From Alienimonas sp043951915 (GTDB lineage: Bacteria; Planctomycetota; Planctomycetia; Planctomycetales; Planctomycetaceae), in contig NZ_JBINJD010000002.1 of assembly GCF_043951915.1 (NCBI RefSeq), positions 1 through 64,000 of the forward strand: a stretch of 64,000 nucleotides of DNA, given 5' to 3'. This document shows positions 7,045 through 15,629 of the stretch, one piece after another. Made by a program: the position numbers and the translations under genes. How positions within the stretch are numbered: position 1 is the first letter of the stretch; each line of letters opens with the position of its first letter. The notes below the pieces were generated by a model. The model was given only the letters and a program-made list of their open reading frames with translations. It was not told where the DNA came from and searched no databases.

Positions 7045-8877
7045 ATGAGCGACCGCCCCGCCCCCGCCGCTTTGCCCGCCCGCCGCGTGCGGGGCGGGCC
7101 GGCGCGCAGCGTGGTCGCCGGGGGCGAACCGGCGGTCTGGCTGTCCGGGGCGGCGCTGATCATCTGCCTGACGATGATCTTCGGCCTGCTGGGCCTGATC
7201 CTGTGGAACGGCGTCGGCACCTTCTGGCCCGGGGAATTGGTGCGGGTGACGCTCCGCAACGGCGACGTGTTGCTGGGCGAGCCGTACGGCACGGAGACGT
7301 TCGAACTGCGGCGGGCGTCCGTCGCCCTGCTGCCGACCGAAGCTCGGGCGGCGGCCCTCGCCGCGTTTCCGGAGGGCGAAGACACGATCGAGGCCGTCCG
7401 CGTGCTGCTCCGCACGGACAACCGCCGGGAGACCGGCTCGACCTTCACCTACGTCAACGCCTTCGAGGTCGCCCCCGGATCGCGGGCCGAACCGCCGTGG
7501 GCCGTCGTGCTGGAGCGGGCCAACGAGGGCCGGTTCCTCGGCGAACCGGTGCGGCTCGTCTCGCCGGAGGGCGCGTTCGAGGGGCCGGAGGCGGCCTGGG
7601 CGGCGTTCGAGCGGCTCCGCCCCGCGGCGCTGGAGCGGAACGAACGGCGGCAGGAACTGGAGGAGGCCATCAGCGACGAAGGGCGGAGCCTCAACGAGGC
7701 CCGGCTGCGGGTCCGCTCCGCGGAGATGCGGACCGGCGAACTCGGCCGCTCCCTGGCGGAATCGCTCGCCCGGCCGAACCTCCCCCGTGCGGAGCGGGAA
7801 CGGCTGGGGACCGAACTGGCGGCGAAGCCGGAGCCGCTGCGGTCGGCGGTCGCCGCCTACGCCGCGGCCCGGCGGCGGAACGCCCTGCAGAACGCCCCGC
7901 GGGAACAGGAGATGGCGAAGCTGGCCGCCGAGAACGCCGCGGAGCGCCTCGTTATGCGGACCGCCGAGGGCCGGGAGGTGGAGATCGAAACGGCCGACGT
8001 CGTCCGCGGCTACCGGGCGAACGCCCTCTCTTGGTGGGGACGGCTGGGCGTGTATCTGTCGCGGTGGTGGGAGTTCCTCAGCGAGGAACCCCGGCAGGCC
8101 GGCACCGCCGGCGGCGTCTGGCCGGCGATCTGGGGCACCGTCACGATGACGCTCGTGATGACCCTCGCTGTGGTCCCCTTCGGCGTGCTGGCGGCGCTGT
8201 ACCTGCGGGAGTACGCCACGCAGGGGGTGGTGGTGTCCGCGGTGCGGGTCGCGGTGAACAACCTCGCCGGGGTGCCGAGCATCGTGTTCGGCGTCTTCGG
8301 GCTGGGGTTCTTCTGCTACCTGATCGGCGGCGGCGTGGACCAACTGTTCTACGCCGAACGCCTGCCGGACCCGACGTTCGGCAAGGGCGGGCTGCTGTGG
8401 GCGTCGCTGACCCTCGCCCTGCTGACCTTGCCGGTGGTGATCGTGGCGACGGAGGAGGCGCTCTCCGCGGTGCCCAACAGCATGCGGGAGGGCAGTTACG
8501 CCTGCGGGGCGAGCAAATGGCAGACGATCCGCCGCATCGTGCTGCCCCGGGCGCTGCCGGGCATTCTGACGGGCACGATCCTCGCGGTGGCCCGCGGGGC
8601 GGGGGAGGTCGCCCCGCTGATGCTGGTCGGCGCCGTGAACACCGCCCCGGCCCTGCCGGTGGACTTCGACCCGCCCTTCGTGCACCCCTCCCGCAGCTTC
8701 ATGCACCTGGGCTTTCACATCTACGACCTCGGCTTCCAGGCCCCGGACGGCGACGCCGCCCGGCCGATGGTCTACACGACCATGCTGCTCCTGATTGCGT
8801 TGGTCGCGGCGCTGAACCTCGCGGCGATGTGGCTGCGGGCCCGATTGCGGCGGCGTTACGTCTCCGCCTCCTTCTAA
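7045..8877 (+). CDS. pstA: Phosphate ABC transporter permease PstA with coiled-coil insertion
   Basis: Second channel subunit, 610 residues against roughly 300 for the E. coli protein. After a first membrane helix (about 30-55) comes an extracytoplasmic segment of about 280 residues that includes a charged, heptad-rich stretch (about 190-300, e.g. ERNERRQELEEAISDEGRSL) likely to be coiled coil. The canonical permease starts near residue 356 (GGVWPAIWGTVTMTLVMTL) and contains the PstB-docking loop ACGASKWQTIRRIVLPRAL near 483. The final helix ends in basic LRARLRRRY. The ATG at 7045 is 11 bp after the palindrome. The extra domain presumably pairs with that of PstC; this is inference. Confidence 0.94.
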   Translation: MSDRPAPAALPARRVRGGPARSVVAGGEPAVWLSGAALIICLTMIFGLLGLILWNGVGTFWPGELVRVTLRNGDVLLGEPYGTETFELRRASVALLPTEARAAALAAFPEGEDTIEAVRVLLRTDNRRETGSTFTYVNAFEVAPGSRAEPPWAVVLERANEGRFLGEPVRLVSPEGAFEGPEAAWAAFERLRPAALERNERRQELEEAISDEGRSLNEARLRVRSAEMRTGELGRSLAESLARPNLPRAERERLGTELAAKPEPLRSAVAAYAAARRRNALQNAPREQEMAKLAAENAAERLVMRTAEGREVEIETADVVRGYRANALSWWGRLGVYLSRWWEFLSEEPRQAGTAGGVWPAIWGTVTMTLVMTLAVVPFGVLAALYLREYATQGVVVSAVRVAVNNLAGVPSIVFGVFGLGFFCYLIGGGVDQLFYAERLPDPTFGKGGLLWASLTLALLTLPVVIVATEEALSAVPNSMREGSYACGASKWQTIRRIVLPRALPGILTGTILAVARGAGEVAPLMLVGAVNTAPALPVDFDPPFVHPSRSFMHLGFHIYDLGFQAPDGDAARPMVYTTMLLLIALVAALNLAAMWLRARLRRRYVSASF

Positions 8878-8910
8878 ACTGTCGTTGTCGATTGCCTCCT
8901 CGCCGCCCGC

Positions 8911-9888
8911 GTGCGGCGGGGATCACCTTCCTCCCTCGACGTTGATTCCTTGGTCGCCCATCCGCTCGCCCCGCCGAACGCCCGCGCCGCCCGCTCGACC
9001 GCGGGATCGCCCGGCAACCCGGACGACGTGATCCTCGCCGGCGCCCCGCCCGCGGAGCCGCCCTCGGACCGCATGGCGGCGATCGCCCGCGGGGAGGTCG
9101 TCCCGGCGGAGGTCCACCCCGAACTGGCCGACGAGGAGCACGTCCTGCGGGTGCAAAACCTCAAACTGTGGTACGGGGCGAAGCAGGCGCTGTTCGACGT
9201 CAGCCTCGACGTGCCGAAGGGGCAGGTGACGGCGATGATCGGCCCGTCCGGTTGCGGCAAGAGCACCCTGCTGCGGTGCGTGAACCGGATGAACGATTTA
9301 TTGGACATCGTCCGGATCGAGGGCGACATGACCCTCAACGGCGACAGCATCTACGACCGCAGCGTGGACGTCATCGAACTCCGCAAGCGGATGGGGATGG
9401 TCTTCCAGAAGCCCAACCCGTTCCCGATGAGCATCTACGAAAACGTCGTCTATCCCCTGCGGATCGACGGCGAGCGGGACCGCCGGGTGCTGGACGAGGT
9501 CTGCGAACGCAGCCTCCGCGGCGCCGCGTTGTGGGACGAGGTGAAGGACCGCCTGCAGGAGTCGGCCCTGGGCATGTCCGGCGGTCAGCAACAGCGCCTG
9601 TGCATCGCCCGGGCCATCGCCGCGGAGCCGGAGGTGCTGCTGCTGGACGAACCCTGTTCGGCATTGGACCCGATCGCCACCGGCAAGGTGGAGGACCTGA
9701 TCCAGCGCCTGAAGGGCGAATACAGCGTGCTGATCGTCACCCACAACATGCAGCAGGCCAGCCGCATCAGCGAATACACGGCCTTCATGTACCTCGGCCG
9801 GCTGATGGAGTACGGGCCGACGGAGTCGATCTTCACCAACCCGAAGCTGGAAGAGACGAACAGCTACGTGACCGGTCGCTTCGGCTGA
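8911..9888 (+). CDS. pstB: Phosphate ABC transporter ATPase PstB
   Basis: Cytoplasmic ATPase powering PstCA. It shows Walker A GPSGCGKST, a Q-loop in FQKPNPFPMSIYENV, the ABC signature LGMSGGQQQRL, Walker B LLLDEPCSALD and the switch His in IVTHNMQQA. The core begins around HVLRVQNLKLWYGAKQ. The 70-residue N-terminal extension is Ala/Pro-rich, so the true start is uncertain: in-frame alternatives are TTG at 8950 and ATG at 9073. No phoU follows, unlike many pst operons. The next gene is an FMN reductase separated by a palindromic element. Confidence 0.93.
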   Translation: MRRGSPSSLDVDSLVAHPLAPPNARAARSTAGSPGNPDDVILAGAPPAEPPSDRMAAIARGEVVPAEVHPELADEEHVLRVQNLKLWYGAKQALFDVSLDVPKGQVTAMIGPSGCGKSTLLRCVNRMNDLLDIVRIEGDMTLNGDSIYDRSVDVIELRKRMGMVFQKPNPFPMSIYENVVYPLRIDGERDRRVLDEVCERSLRGAALWDEVKDRLQESALGMSGGQQQRLCIARAIAAEPEVLLLDEPCSALDPIATGKVEDLIQRLKGEYSVLIVTHNMQQASRISEYTAFMYLGRLMEYGPTESIFTNPKLEETNSYVTGRFG

Positions 9889-9909
9889 GCGCGGGGCGGC
9901 CGGACCTCG

Positions 9910-10015
9910 TACCAGCCGGATGCGCAAGCATCGGCCACGCGTCGCCGGTCCTCTTCGTCGTTCGACTGCGTGCCGCAGTTCGACTCGCGACCGGAGCTTG
10001 CGCTGCGGGCTGGTA
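9910..10015. repeat. Palindromic element after pstB
   Basis: Arms TACCAGCCGGATGCGCAAGC (9910-9929) and the near reverse complement at 9996-10015 match at 17 of 20 positions around a 66-bp centre, which itself holds a smaller hairpin (CGACTGCG/CGCAGTTCG). It occupies the gap between pstB and the FMN reductase gene. The core CAGCGCAAGC resembles the arm of the element at 21783-21879 (AAGCGCAAGC), suggesting a common origin. Confidence 0.7.
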
Positions 10016-10077
10016 TTCGTGCCGGGGGCGTTAGGATCGGCCAACTCCGTCGTTCCACCGTCTCCCCGTCGCGCCCC

Positions 10078-10617
10078 GTGTACCTCGTCGTTTCCGCCAG
10101 TCTCAGCCCGACCAGTCGCAGCCGGTTGCTCGCCGCGGCCTGTGCGGCCCGTCTGACGGAGCGGGGGGAGACGGTCGAGACGCTGGACCTGCGGGCCGAC
10201 CCGCTGCCGATGTGCGACGGGGCCGAGGCCTACGGCCACCCGAACACCGTCCGGGCCGCGAAACTCGTCGCCGAGGCCCAGGCGGTGCTGTTCGCCGCTC
10301 CCGTGTACAACTACGACGTCAACGCGGCGGCGAAGAACCTCGTCGAACTGACCGGCGCCGCCTGGACCGGCAAGACGGTCGGCCTGCTGCTCGCCGCCGG
10401 CGGGCACGGCAGCTACATGAGCGCCATGGGGCTGACGAACAGCCTGATGCTGGACTTCCGCTGCATCGTCGTGCCGCGGTTCGTCTACGCGCTCGGCGAG
10501 GCGTTCGGGGAGGTCGCCGAGGAGGAGTGGGGCGTCACCAACGACGACGTCGCCCGGCGGGTGATCGAACTGGTGGACGAAACCGTCCGCATCAGCCGCG
10601 CGCTGGCGGCGGACTGA
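10078..10617 (+). CDS. NADPH-dependent FMN reductase family protein
   Basis: Flavodoxin-fold oxidoreductase of 179 residues. The N-terminal strand-loop VYLVVSASLSPTSRSRLLAAA is the FMN phosphate-binding loop, AAPVYNYDVNAAAKNLVEL the second flavin loop, and LLLAAGGHGSYM the third. Such enzymes reduce FMN or quinones with NAD(P)H. The GTG at 10078 starts directly at the first beta strand; sequence upstream belongs to a palindromic element and looks non-coding. A hairpin terminator follows at 10633. Confidence 0.85.
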   Translation: MYLVVSASLSPTSRSRLLAAACAARLTERGETVETLDLRADPLPMCDGAEAYGHPNTVRAAKLVAEAQAVLFAAPVYNYDVNAAAKNLVELTGAAWTGKTVGLLLAAGGHGSYMSAMGLTNSLMLDFRCIVVPRFVYALGEAFGEVAEEEWGVTNDDVARRVIELVDETVRISRALAAD

Positions 10618-10632
10618 GGCCGCGGGGGACCG

Positions 10633-10659
10633 AACCGTCCGGGCCCCGCCGGGCGGTTT
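10633..10659 (+). terminator. Hairpin terminator after the FMN reductase gene
   Basis: Stem AACCGTCCGG / CCGGGCGGTT (one G-T pair) with a 6-base GC loop ends in TTTGCGCTTT, 15 bp past the stop codon. The T-run is weak but the position fits an intrinsic terminator. Confidence 0.6.
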
Positions 10660-10759
10660 GCGCTTTCCGCTCCCCGTCGTGCGACGGCTTGTTGACAGGC
10701 CGCGCCGCGGCGTTTGAGGTGAGGTCGGGCGGGGCGGCTCCCCGTCCCCAGGCGCCGTC

Positions 10760-11806
10760 ATGTCGAAGCGTCTCGCGTTCCTGCTCGCCGCGGCCTCGTG
10801 GGGGGCGCTGGGGCCGACCGCGGCGGAGTGCCTCGGACAGTCGCCGGACCGGCCGGACTGGCGGACGGCCATGGCCTTCCCCCGGGTGAAGACGGATCAC
10901 CTGGGAACGACCCGCACCAACGAGGCCGTCGTCAAACTGCGGGAGACGGCCTGCCCGTGCGGGTGCGGGATGAAGCTCGCCCAGTGCCTGGTCGACGACC
11001 CCAACTGCACGCACAGTCCGCCGGCGGCGCAGGCGATCGTCGACGCGATCTGGCGAACGCCGCGGTTGCACGTGCTGGCGATCACGGACGAGTTCGACAA
11101 GTCGATCGGCGTCGACTGCGAAGCCGACCGCCTGAACGTGCTCTCGCTCGTGGAGAGCAACGTGGACAACGCCCTGATCGAGGTGGAGGAGTTCTCCGAG
11201 CGCTCCGCCGCCTGGCGGGAACGGATGACGGCGGAGCACGTGCTCGCCCGGATCGGCTCCCTGAAGGTCGCTCCCCACGACGCGGTGTTCTTCTACTACT
11301 CCGGCCACGGCCTCTACACCGACCGGGCCGGGCACCTGTTCCACATGCCCCACGGCAATACGGAGCTGAGGCGCGCGTCCGTGTTGGCGGCGCTGAAAAA
11401 GCACAACGCTCGGCTGACGGTGCTTATCTCGGACACCTGCTACACCCGGTGGACGGGCAAAGAGCCGGCGGCGGCCGCCCGGGTCTGGAACGACCGGACC
11501 CGGCCGCTGATGCGGTCGCTGTTCTTCGAGTCGACCGGCGTGGTGGACGTCACCTCCAGCGAGAGGGACGAGTTCTCGATGGTCTACCCGAAGCGGTCCG
11601 GCTCCCTGTTCACCGGCTCCCTGGAGCGGGTCGTGGAGGCGAACCTCGACCGCCCGTTAACGTGGTCGCAGGTGTTCCAGGCGATCCGCGCCGACACCCA
11701 GCGGCAGTTCGCCCGGTATAATCCGCAGGGGGTGCCCAACGGCGACGGCGTGCAGACGACCCAGACGCCGCTGGCCCTGTCGCTCGCCCAACGCACGCCG
11801 CGGTAG
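10760..11806 (+). CDS. Secreted caspase-family (C14) protein with CPCGCG motif
   Basis: A 348-residue protein with a Sec signal peptide (MSKRLAFLLAAASWGALG, then Ala-rich to about residue 27). A Cys-rich module follows at about residues 70-92, with CPCGCGMKLAQC and a further Cys in DDPNC. The caspase-like domain carries the catalytic dyad His183 in FYYSGHG and Cys227 in LISDTCYTR, 44 residues apart as in caspases and metacaspases. Orthocaspases usually cleave after Arg or Lys; the substrate here is unknown. The Cys module resembles motifs next to thiol-redox domains, so the protein may be disulfide-bonded or metal-bound outside the cytoplasm. It stands alone; a 14-bp palindrome (11824-11837) lies in the gap before ettA. 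Confidence 0.8.
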   Translation: MSKRLAFLLAAASWGALGPTAAECLGQSPDRPDWRTAMAFPRVKTDHLGTTRTNEAVVKLRETACPCGCGMKLAQCLVDDPNCTHSPPAAQAIVDAIWRTPRLHVLAITDEFDKSIGVDCEADRLNVLSLVESNVDNALIEVEEFSERSAAWRERMTAEHVLARIGSLKVAPHDAVFFYYSGHGLYTDRAGHLFHMPHGNTELRRASVLAALKKHNARLTVLISDTCYTRWTGKEPAAAARVWNDRTRPLMRSLFFESTGVVDVTSSERDEFSMVYPKRSGSLFTGSLERVVEANLDRPLTWSQVFQAIRADTQRQFARYNPQGVPNGDGVQTTQTPLALSLAQRTPR

Positions 11807-11975
11807 GCCGCGGCCTCCCTGTCCGAACGGCCGTTCGCCCCGGCGACTCCTCGCGGACCGACCGCGCGGGGCCGACCGCATTGCGGTCTCGGCGCCCGAT
11901 CCTACGATGCGCCGCCGCATCGCCTTTCCCAGCCTCTCCTCACCCCCGCCGACGGCGGGGCGGTTCTGAGACAGT

Positions 11976-13649
11976 ATGAGTCAGCAGTACATTTACCAGA
12001 TCGAAAACCTGACCAAGGTTTACGACGACAAAGAGGTTTTGAAGGACGTCAGCCTCGCCTTCTACCCGGGGGCGAAGATCGGCGTGCTGGGCGTCAACGG
12101 GGCCGGCAAGAGCACCCTTCTGCGGATCATGGCCGGCGAGGACCGCGACTTCGACGGCGATGCCGGTCTGATGATGAAGGACGTCACGGTCGGCTACTTC
12201 AAGCAGGAACCGGACCTCGACGGCTCCCTGACGGTCGCCGAGACCGTCGAGCTGGCCGTCGCCGACAAGCGGGCCGTGCTGGAGCGGTTCAACGACCTGA
12301 ACATGAAGCTCGCCGAGGACCTGCCCCCGGACGAGATGGAGAAGACGCTCAAGGAACTGGACCAGGTCCAGAACCAGATCGACGCGGAAAATTTGTGGGA
12401 GATCGACCGGACCCTCGACATGGCCAAGGATGCCCTCCGCGTCCCGCCGGACGACGTCCTGATCGAACCGCTGTCGGGCGGCGAGAAGCGGCGGGTGTAC
12501 CTCGCCAAGCTGCTGCTCTCCTCGCCGGACCTCCTCCTGCTGGACGAACCGACGAACCACCTCGACGCCGCCTCCGTCAGCTGGTTGGAGAAGTACCTCG
12601 CGGCGTTCAAGGGGACCGTCGTGGCGATCACCCACGACCGGTACTTCCTCGATAACGTCGCCGGCTGGATCCTGGAGATCGAACGCGGCCGCTGCCTGCC
12701 GTTCGAGGGCAATTACTCCGCCTGGCTGGAGGCCAAGCAGGCCCGCCTCGCCCTGGAGGAGAAGCAGGAGTCGAAGCGTCAGAAGACGATGAAGCAGGAG
12801 TTGGAGTGGGTCCGCAGCACCCCGAAGGCCCGCGCCACGAAGAACAAGGCCCGGCTGGAACGCTTCCAGCAGATGCAGGACACCAAGGTGGACCTCGCCG
12901 ACGAGACGGCGGAGATCCAGATCGCCCCCGGCCCGCCGCTGGGCGAGTTGGTGGTGGAGGCCGAGGGCGTGCGGAAGGCCTACGGCGACAAGCTGCTGTA
13001 CGACGACCTCACGTTCCGCCTGCCGCGGGGCGGCATCGTGGGCGTCATCGGGGCCAACGGCACCGGCAAAACGACGCTGTTCCGGATGATCACCGGGCAG
13101 GAGGAGCCGGACGCCGGCACCCTGCGGATCGGCCAGAAGGTGAAGCTCGCCTACGTCGACCAGAGCCGGGCCGACCTCGACCCGAACAAAACCGTCTACG
13201 AGGAGATCAGCGGCGGGCACGACATCCTCGAGCTCGGCGGGGGGCAGAAGATGCACGCCCGCTCCTACGCCAGTAAGTTCAACTTCAAGGGGCCGGACCA
13301 GCAGCAGCTCGTCGGCACGCTCTCCGGCGGGCAGCGGAACCGGGTGCACCTCGCCAAGTTGCTGCGGAGCGGCGGCAACCTGCTGCTGCTCGACGAACCG
13401 TCGAACGACCTCGACGTGGACACGCTGCGGTCGCTGGAGGAGGCCCTCCTCACCTTCCGCGGCTGCGTGATGGTCTCCAGCCACGACCGCTGGTTCCTGG
13501 ACCGGATCGCCACGCACATCCTCGCCTTCGAGGGCGACAGCAAAACGACCTGGTTCGAGGGGAACTACGACCTCTACGAGCGGATGAAGAAAGAGCGGGA
13601 CGGCGACGTCGGCCCCACGCGCACCAAGTTCCAGAAGATCGCCGTGTGA
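11976..13649 (+). CDS. ettA: Energy-dependent translational throttle protein EttA
   Basis: ABC-F ATPase that binds the ribosomal E site and gates the first elongation step according to ATP/ADP level. The 557 residues match E. coli EttA (about 555). Domain 1 has Walker A GVNGAGKST (about 39-47), an arm insertion (about 95-135), signature LSGGEKRRV and Walker B LLLLDEPTNHLD. A charged linker follows (about 245-305, with EWVRSTPKARATKNKARLER). Domain 2 has Walker A GANGTGKTT, signature LSGGQRNRV and Walker B LLLLDEPSNDLD. It has no membrane domain, as expected. The stop codon lies in an 18-bp tandem duplication. Confidence 0.96.
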   Translation: MSQQYIYQIENLTKVYDDKEVLKDVSLAFYPGAKIGVLGVNGAGKSTLLRIMAGEDRDFDGDAGLMMKDVTVGYFKQEPDLDGSLTVAETVELAVADKRAVLERFNDLNMKLAEDLPPDEMEKTLKELDQVQNQIDAENLWEIDRTLDMAKDALRVPPDDVLIEPLSGGEKRRVYLAKLLLSSPDLLLLDEPTNHLDAASVSWLEKYLAAFKGTVVAITHDRYFLDNVAGWILEIERGRCLPFEGNYSAWLEAKQARLALEEKQESKRQKTMKQELEWVRSTPKARATKNKARLERFQQMQDTKVDLADETAEIQIAPGPPLGELVVEAEGVRKAYGDKLLYDDLTFRLPRGGIVGVIGANGTGKTTLFRMITGQEEPDAGTLRIGQKVKLAYVDQSRADLDPNKTVYEEISGGHDILELGGGQKMHARSYASKFNFKGPDQQQLVGTLSGGQRNRVHLAKLLRSGGNLLLLDEPSNDLDVDTLRSLEEALLTFRGCVMVSSHDRWFLDRIATHILAFEGDSKTTWFEGNYDLYERMKKERDGDVGPTRTKFQKIAV

Positions 13650-13671
13650 CGGGGGATCGCCGTGTGACGGG
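13637..13671. repeat. Tandem 18-bp duplication across the ettA stop
   Basis: GATCGCCGTGTGACGGG occurs at 13637-13653 and again at 13655-13671, one base apart. The first copy contains the ettA stop codon (13647-13649). The second copy lies outside the gene. It looks like a recent local duplication. Confidence 0.85.
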
Positions 13672-13842
13672 CCGCGCGGCGGCGCCGGTCCTGCCGGTCG
13701 GGTTCGCTCGGGGGGCGGCCGGCTGGTCCCCGGGAGCGGAAACCGCTTGAACGGGCCGTGCCGGCGGTGAAGATTGATCCATCCCCGTGGACCGTCCCCC
13801 TGTGGGTTCAACGCGCCCGCCCCTCACCGTCTGATCGATCGC

Positions 13843-15513
13843 ATGGCCGCCAAGAAGTACCTGTCGCTCGAAGAGGCGGCCGAGCGTCTCTCGATGCCGG
13901 CCGACAAGCTCAACAAGCTGCGGGCCGACGGCGAACTCCGCGGGTTCGCCGATCGCGGCACCTGGAAGTTCAAGGCCGACGACATTGAGGAGTACGGCCG
14001 CTCCCTGCAGGTCTCCAGCGATCCCGACGTTCCCCTGCTGGACGATCCGGACTTCGGCCCGGCCGACGCCGGCGCCGCTTCCGACGAGTCGCTGGAGATC
14101 CGCATGCCCGGCGAGGCGGACGCCGGCGACGACGACCTCGGCCTCGCCGACGAACCGACCATCGTCCGCGGCGGCCCCGGCGATACGGACGCGAGCGACA
14201 GCGACGTCCGCCTCGCCGTCGACAGCGCCCTGGGCGACGTCCGCGACACGGATTCCCAGGACGCCGGGAGCGGCCCGATCGACCTGTCGGACTCCGACAG
14301 CGACGTCCGCCTGATCGGCGACGAGTCCAGCGTGCTGCTGGGCGACGGCAGCGACAGCGACGTGCGACTGATCGCCGACGACAGCGCCGCGGGAGCCGCG
14401 GACGACGACGACAGCGACGTGGCGCTGGTCTCCGATTCCGACGCCCGCCGCCCCGGCGGCTCCAGCGCCGTCGGCGCCAACGTGCTGGACGACGACCACC
14501 CGTCCGAAGGGTTCGATCAGGACAGCCAGCTCACCCTCGGCGCCGACAGCGGCATCATGCTCGAGAGCCCGCTGGACAGCGGGATCGCCCTGGAGGGCGA
14601 CAGCGGCGTGACGGTCAGCGGCGACGACGACAGCGGCCTCAGCCTCGCCGACGAGGACGACGACAGCGGCATCGCCCTGGCGGACGAGAGCAGCGGCATC
14701 GCGTTGGCCGAGGACAGCGACGCCTCCCTGGCCGACGCCGACTCCGCCGACGCCGCCAGCGCCATCGACCCGGACGACTTCAGCGGCGGGGAGGACGGCT
14801 CCAGCATCATCCTGCTGGGCGACGACAGCGGCATCGCCCTGGCCGGCGACAGCGGCGTGGTGATGGCCGACAGCGGCGTCGCCGACAGCGGCATCGCCCT
14901 GGACTTCCTTAACGAGGACGACGACGCCCCCTCGCCCACCCAGTCCCTCGCCGCCGCCGGGGCGGGCGCCGCCGCCGCCCGCGGGCCCGGCGCCACCGAG
15001 GCGGACCTGGAAGCCGTCGACGACGAGGGCTACTCCGTCGCCGACGACGAGGAGGGCGGCGCCGACACCTCCGTCATCCTGTTCGAAGACGACGAGGACG
15101 ACTTCGACGATCCGGTCGAAGCCCCCGCCGGCGGGAACACCAGCCAGTTCGAGTTGGAGGAGGACTTCGACGAGTTCGAGTCCGACGACGCCACCGGCAG
15201 CGTGGCCTCCGCGGAGATTCTCGCCGAAGACGACGACGACGACATGGACGTCTTCGAAGCGTCCGACGCCGATTTCGAGGACGACGACTTCGAAAGCGGC
15301 GCCAGCCGGGCGGAGTTCGCCCCCGGCGGCTACGCCCGGGCCCCGGAGGCGGAGTTCGACGGCGTCACCGTCAGCCTGCTGGGCGCCGGCACCCTGCTGT
15401 TGTTGCTCGTCGGCGTGCTCTCCTTCGACCTCGTCCGCAGCATGTGGGGCGTGAACGAACCCGGCGTGTTCAGCCAGACGATCCTCGACTCGATCGGCAA
15501 GTCGCTGTATTGA
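13843..15513 (+). CDS. HTH protein with long acidic DSDV/DSGI repeats and a C-terminal membrane helix
   Basis: A 556-residue protein of unusual design. Residues about 5-50 form an excisionase/MerR-like helix-turn-helix (YLSLEEAAERLSMPADKL, then GTWKFKADDIEEYGR). About 440 residues of extremely acidic low-complexity sequence follow, built from variants of SDSDVRL (first half) and DSGIAL (second half), then Asp/Glu runs. A single membrane helix (about 514-536, TVSLLGAGTLLLLLVGVLSF) precedes a short tail. The ATG at 13843 was chosen because it opens the folded domain; the frame extends upstream without conserved sequence. Membrane-tethered DNA or protein binding is an inference. It sits between ettA and pyrE without obvious coupling. 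Confidence 0.8.
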   Translation: MAAKKYLSLEEAAERLSMPADKLNKLRADGELRGFADRGTWKFKADDIEEYGRSLQVSSDPDVPLLDDPDFGPADAGAASDESLEIRMPGEADAGDDDLGLADEPTIVRGGPGDTDASDSDVRLAVDSALGDVRDTDSQDAGSGPIDLSDSDSDVRLIGDESSVLLGDGSDSDVRLIADDSAAGAADDDDSDVALVSDSDARRPGGSSAVGANVLDDDHPSEGFDQDSQLTLGADSGIMLESPLDSGIALEGDSGVTVSGDDDSGLSLADEDDDSGIALADESSGIALAEDSDASLADADSADAASAIDPDDFSGGEDGSSIILLGDDSGIALAGDSGVVMADSGVADSGIALDFLNEDDDAPSPTQSLAAAGAGAAAARGPGATEADLEAVDDEGYSVADDEEGGADTSVILFEDDEDDFDDPVEAPAGGNTSQFELEEDFDEFESDDATGSVASAEILAEDDDDDMDVFEASDADFEDDDFESGASRAEFAPGGYARAPEAEFDGVTVSLLGAGTLLLLLVGVLSFDLVRSMWGVNEPGVFSQTILDSIGKSLY

Positions 15514-15537
15514 GCCCGCGGCGCGGGGAATCCCAAG

Positions 15538-15621
15538 GACCAAGAAATCAAGAACCAGATTGATTTGGCGGTCCGGCGGCCCGCCGCCGCCCGTTATCCC
15601 TTGGTTCTTGATTTCTTGGTC
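15538..15621. repeat. AT-richer inverted repeat before pyrE
   Basis: GACCAAGAAATCAAGAACCA (15538-15557) and its exact reverse complement (15602-15621) form a 20-bp perfect stem, extendable with mismatches to about 27 bp, around a 44-base centre. It is clearly richer in A and T than its surroundings. The right arm ends 8 bp before the pyrE start, so the hairpin could act as terminator of the upstream gene or influence pyrE translation. Confidence 0.85.
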
Positions 15622-15629
15622 TTGGAATT

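Noticed and set aside
14180..14900. Repeated GACAGCGACGTCCGC / GACAGCGGCATCGCC units that might be read as a CRISPR or satellite array
   Set aside because: They are in frame, irregularly spaced and encode SDSDVRL/DSGIAL protein repeats; there is no repeat-spacer structure.
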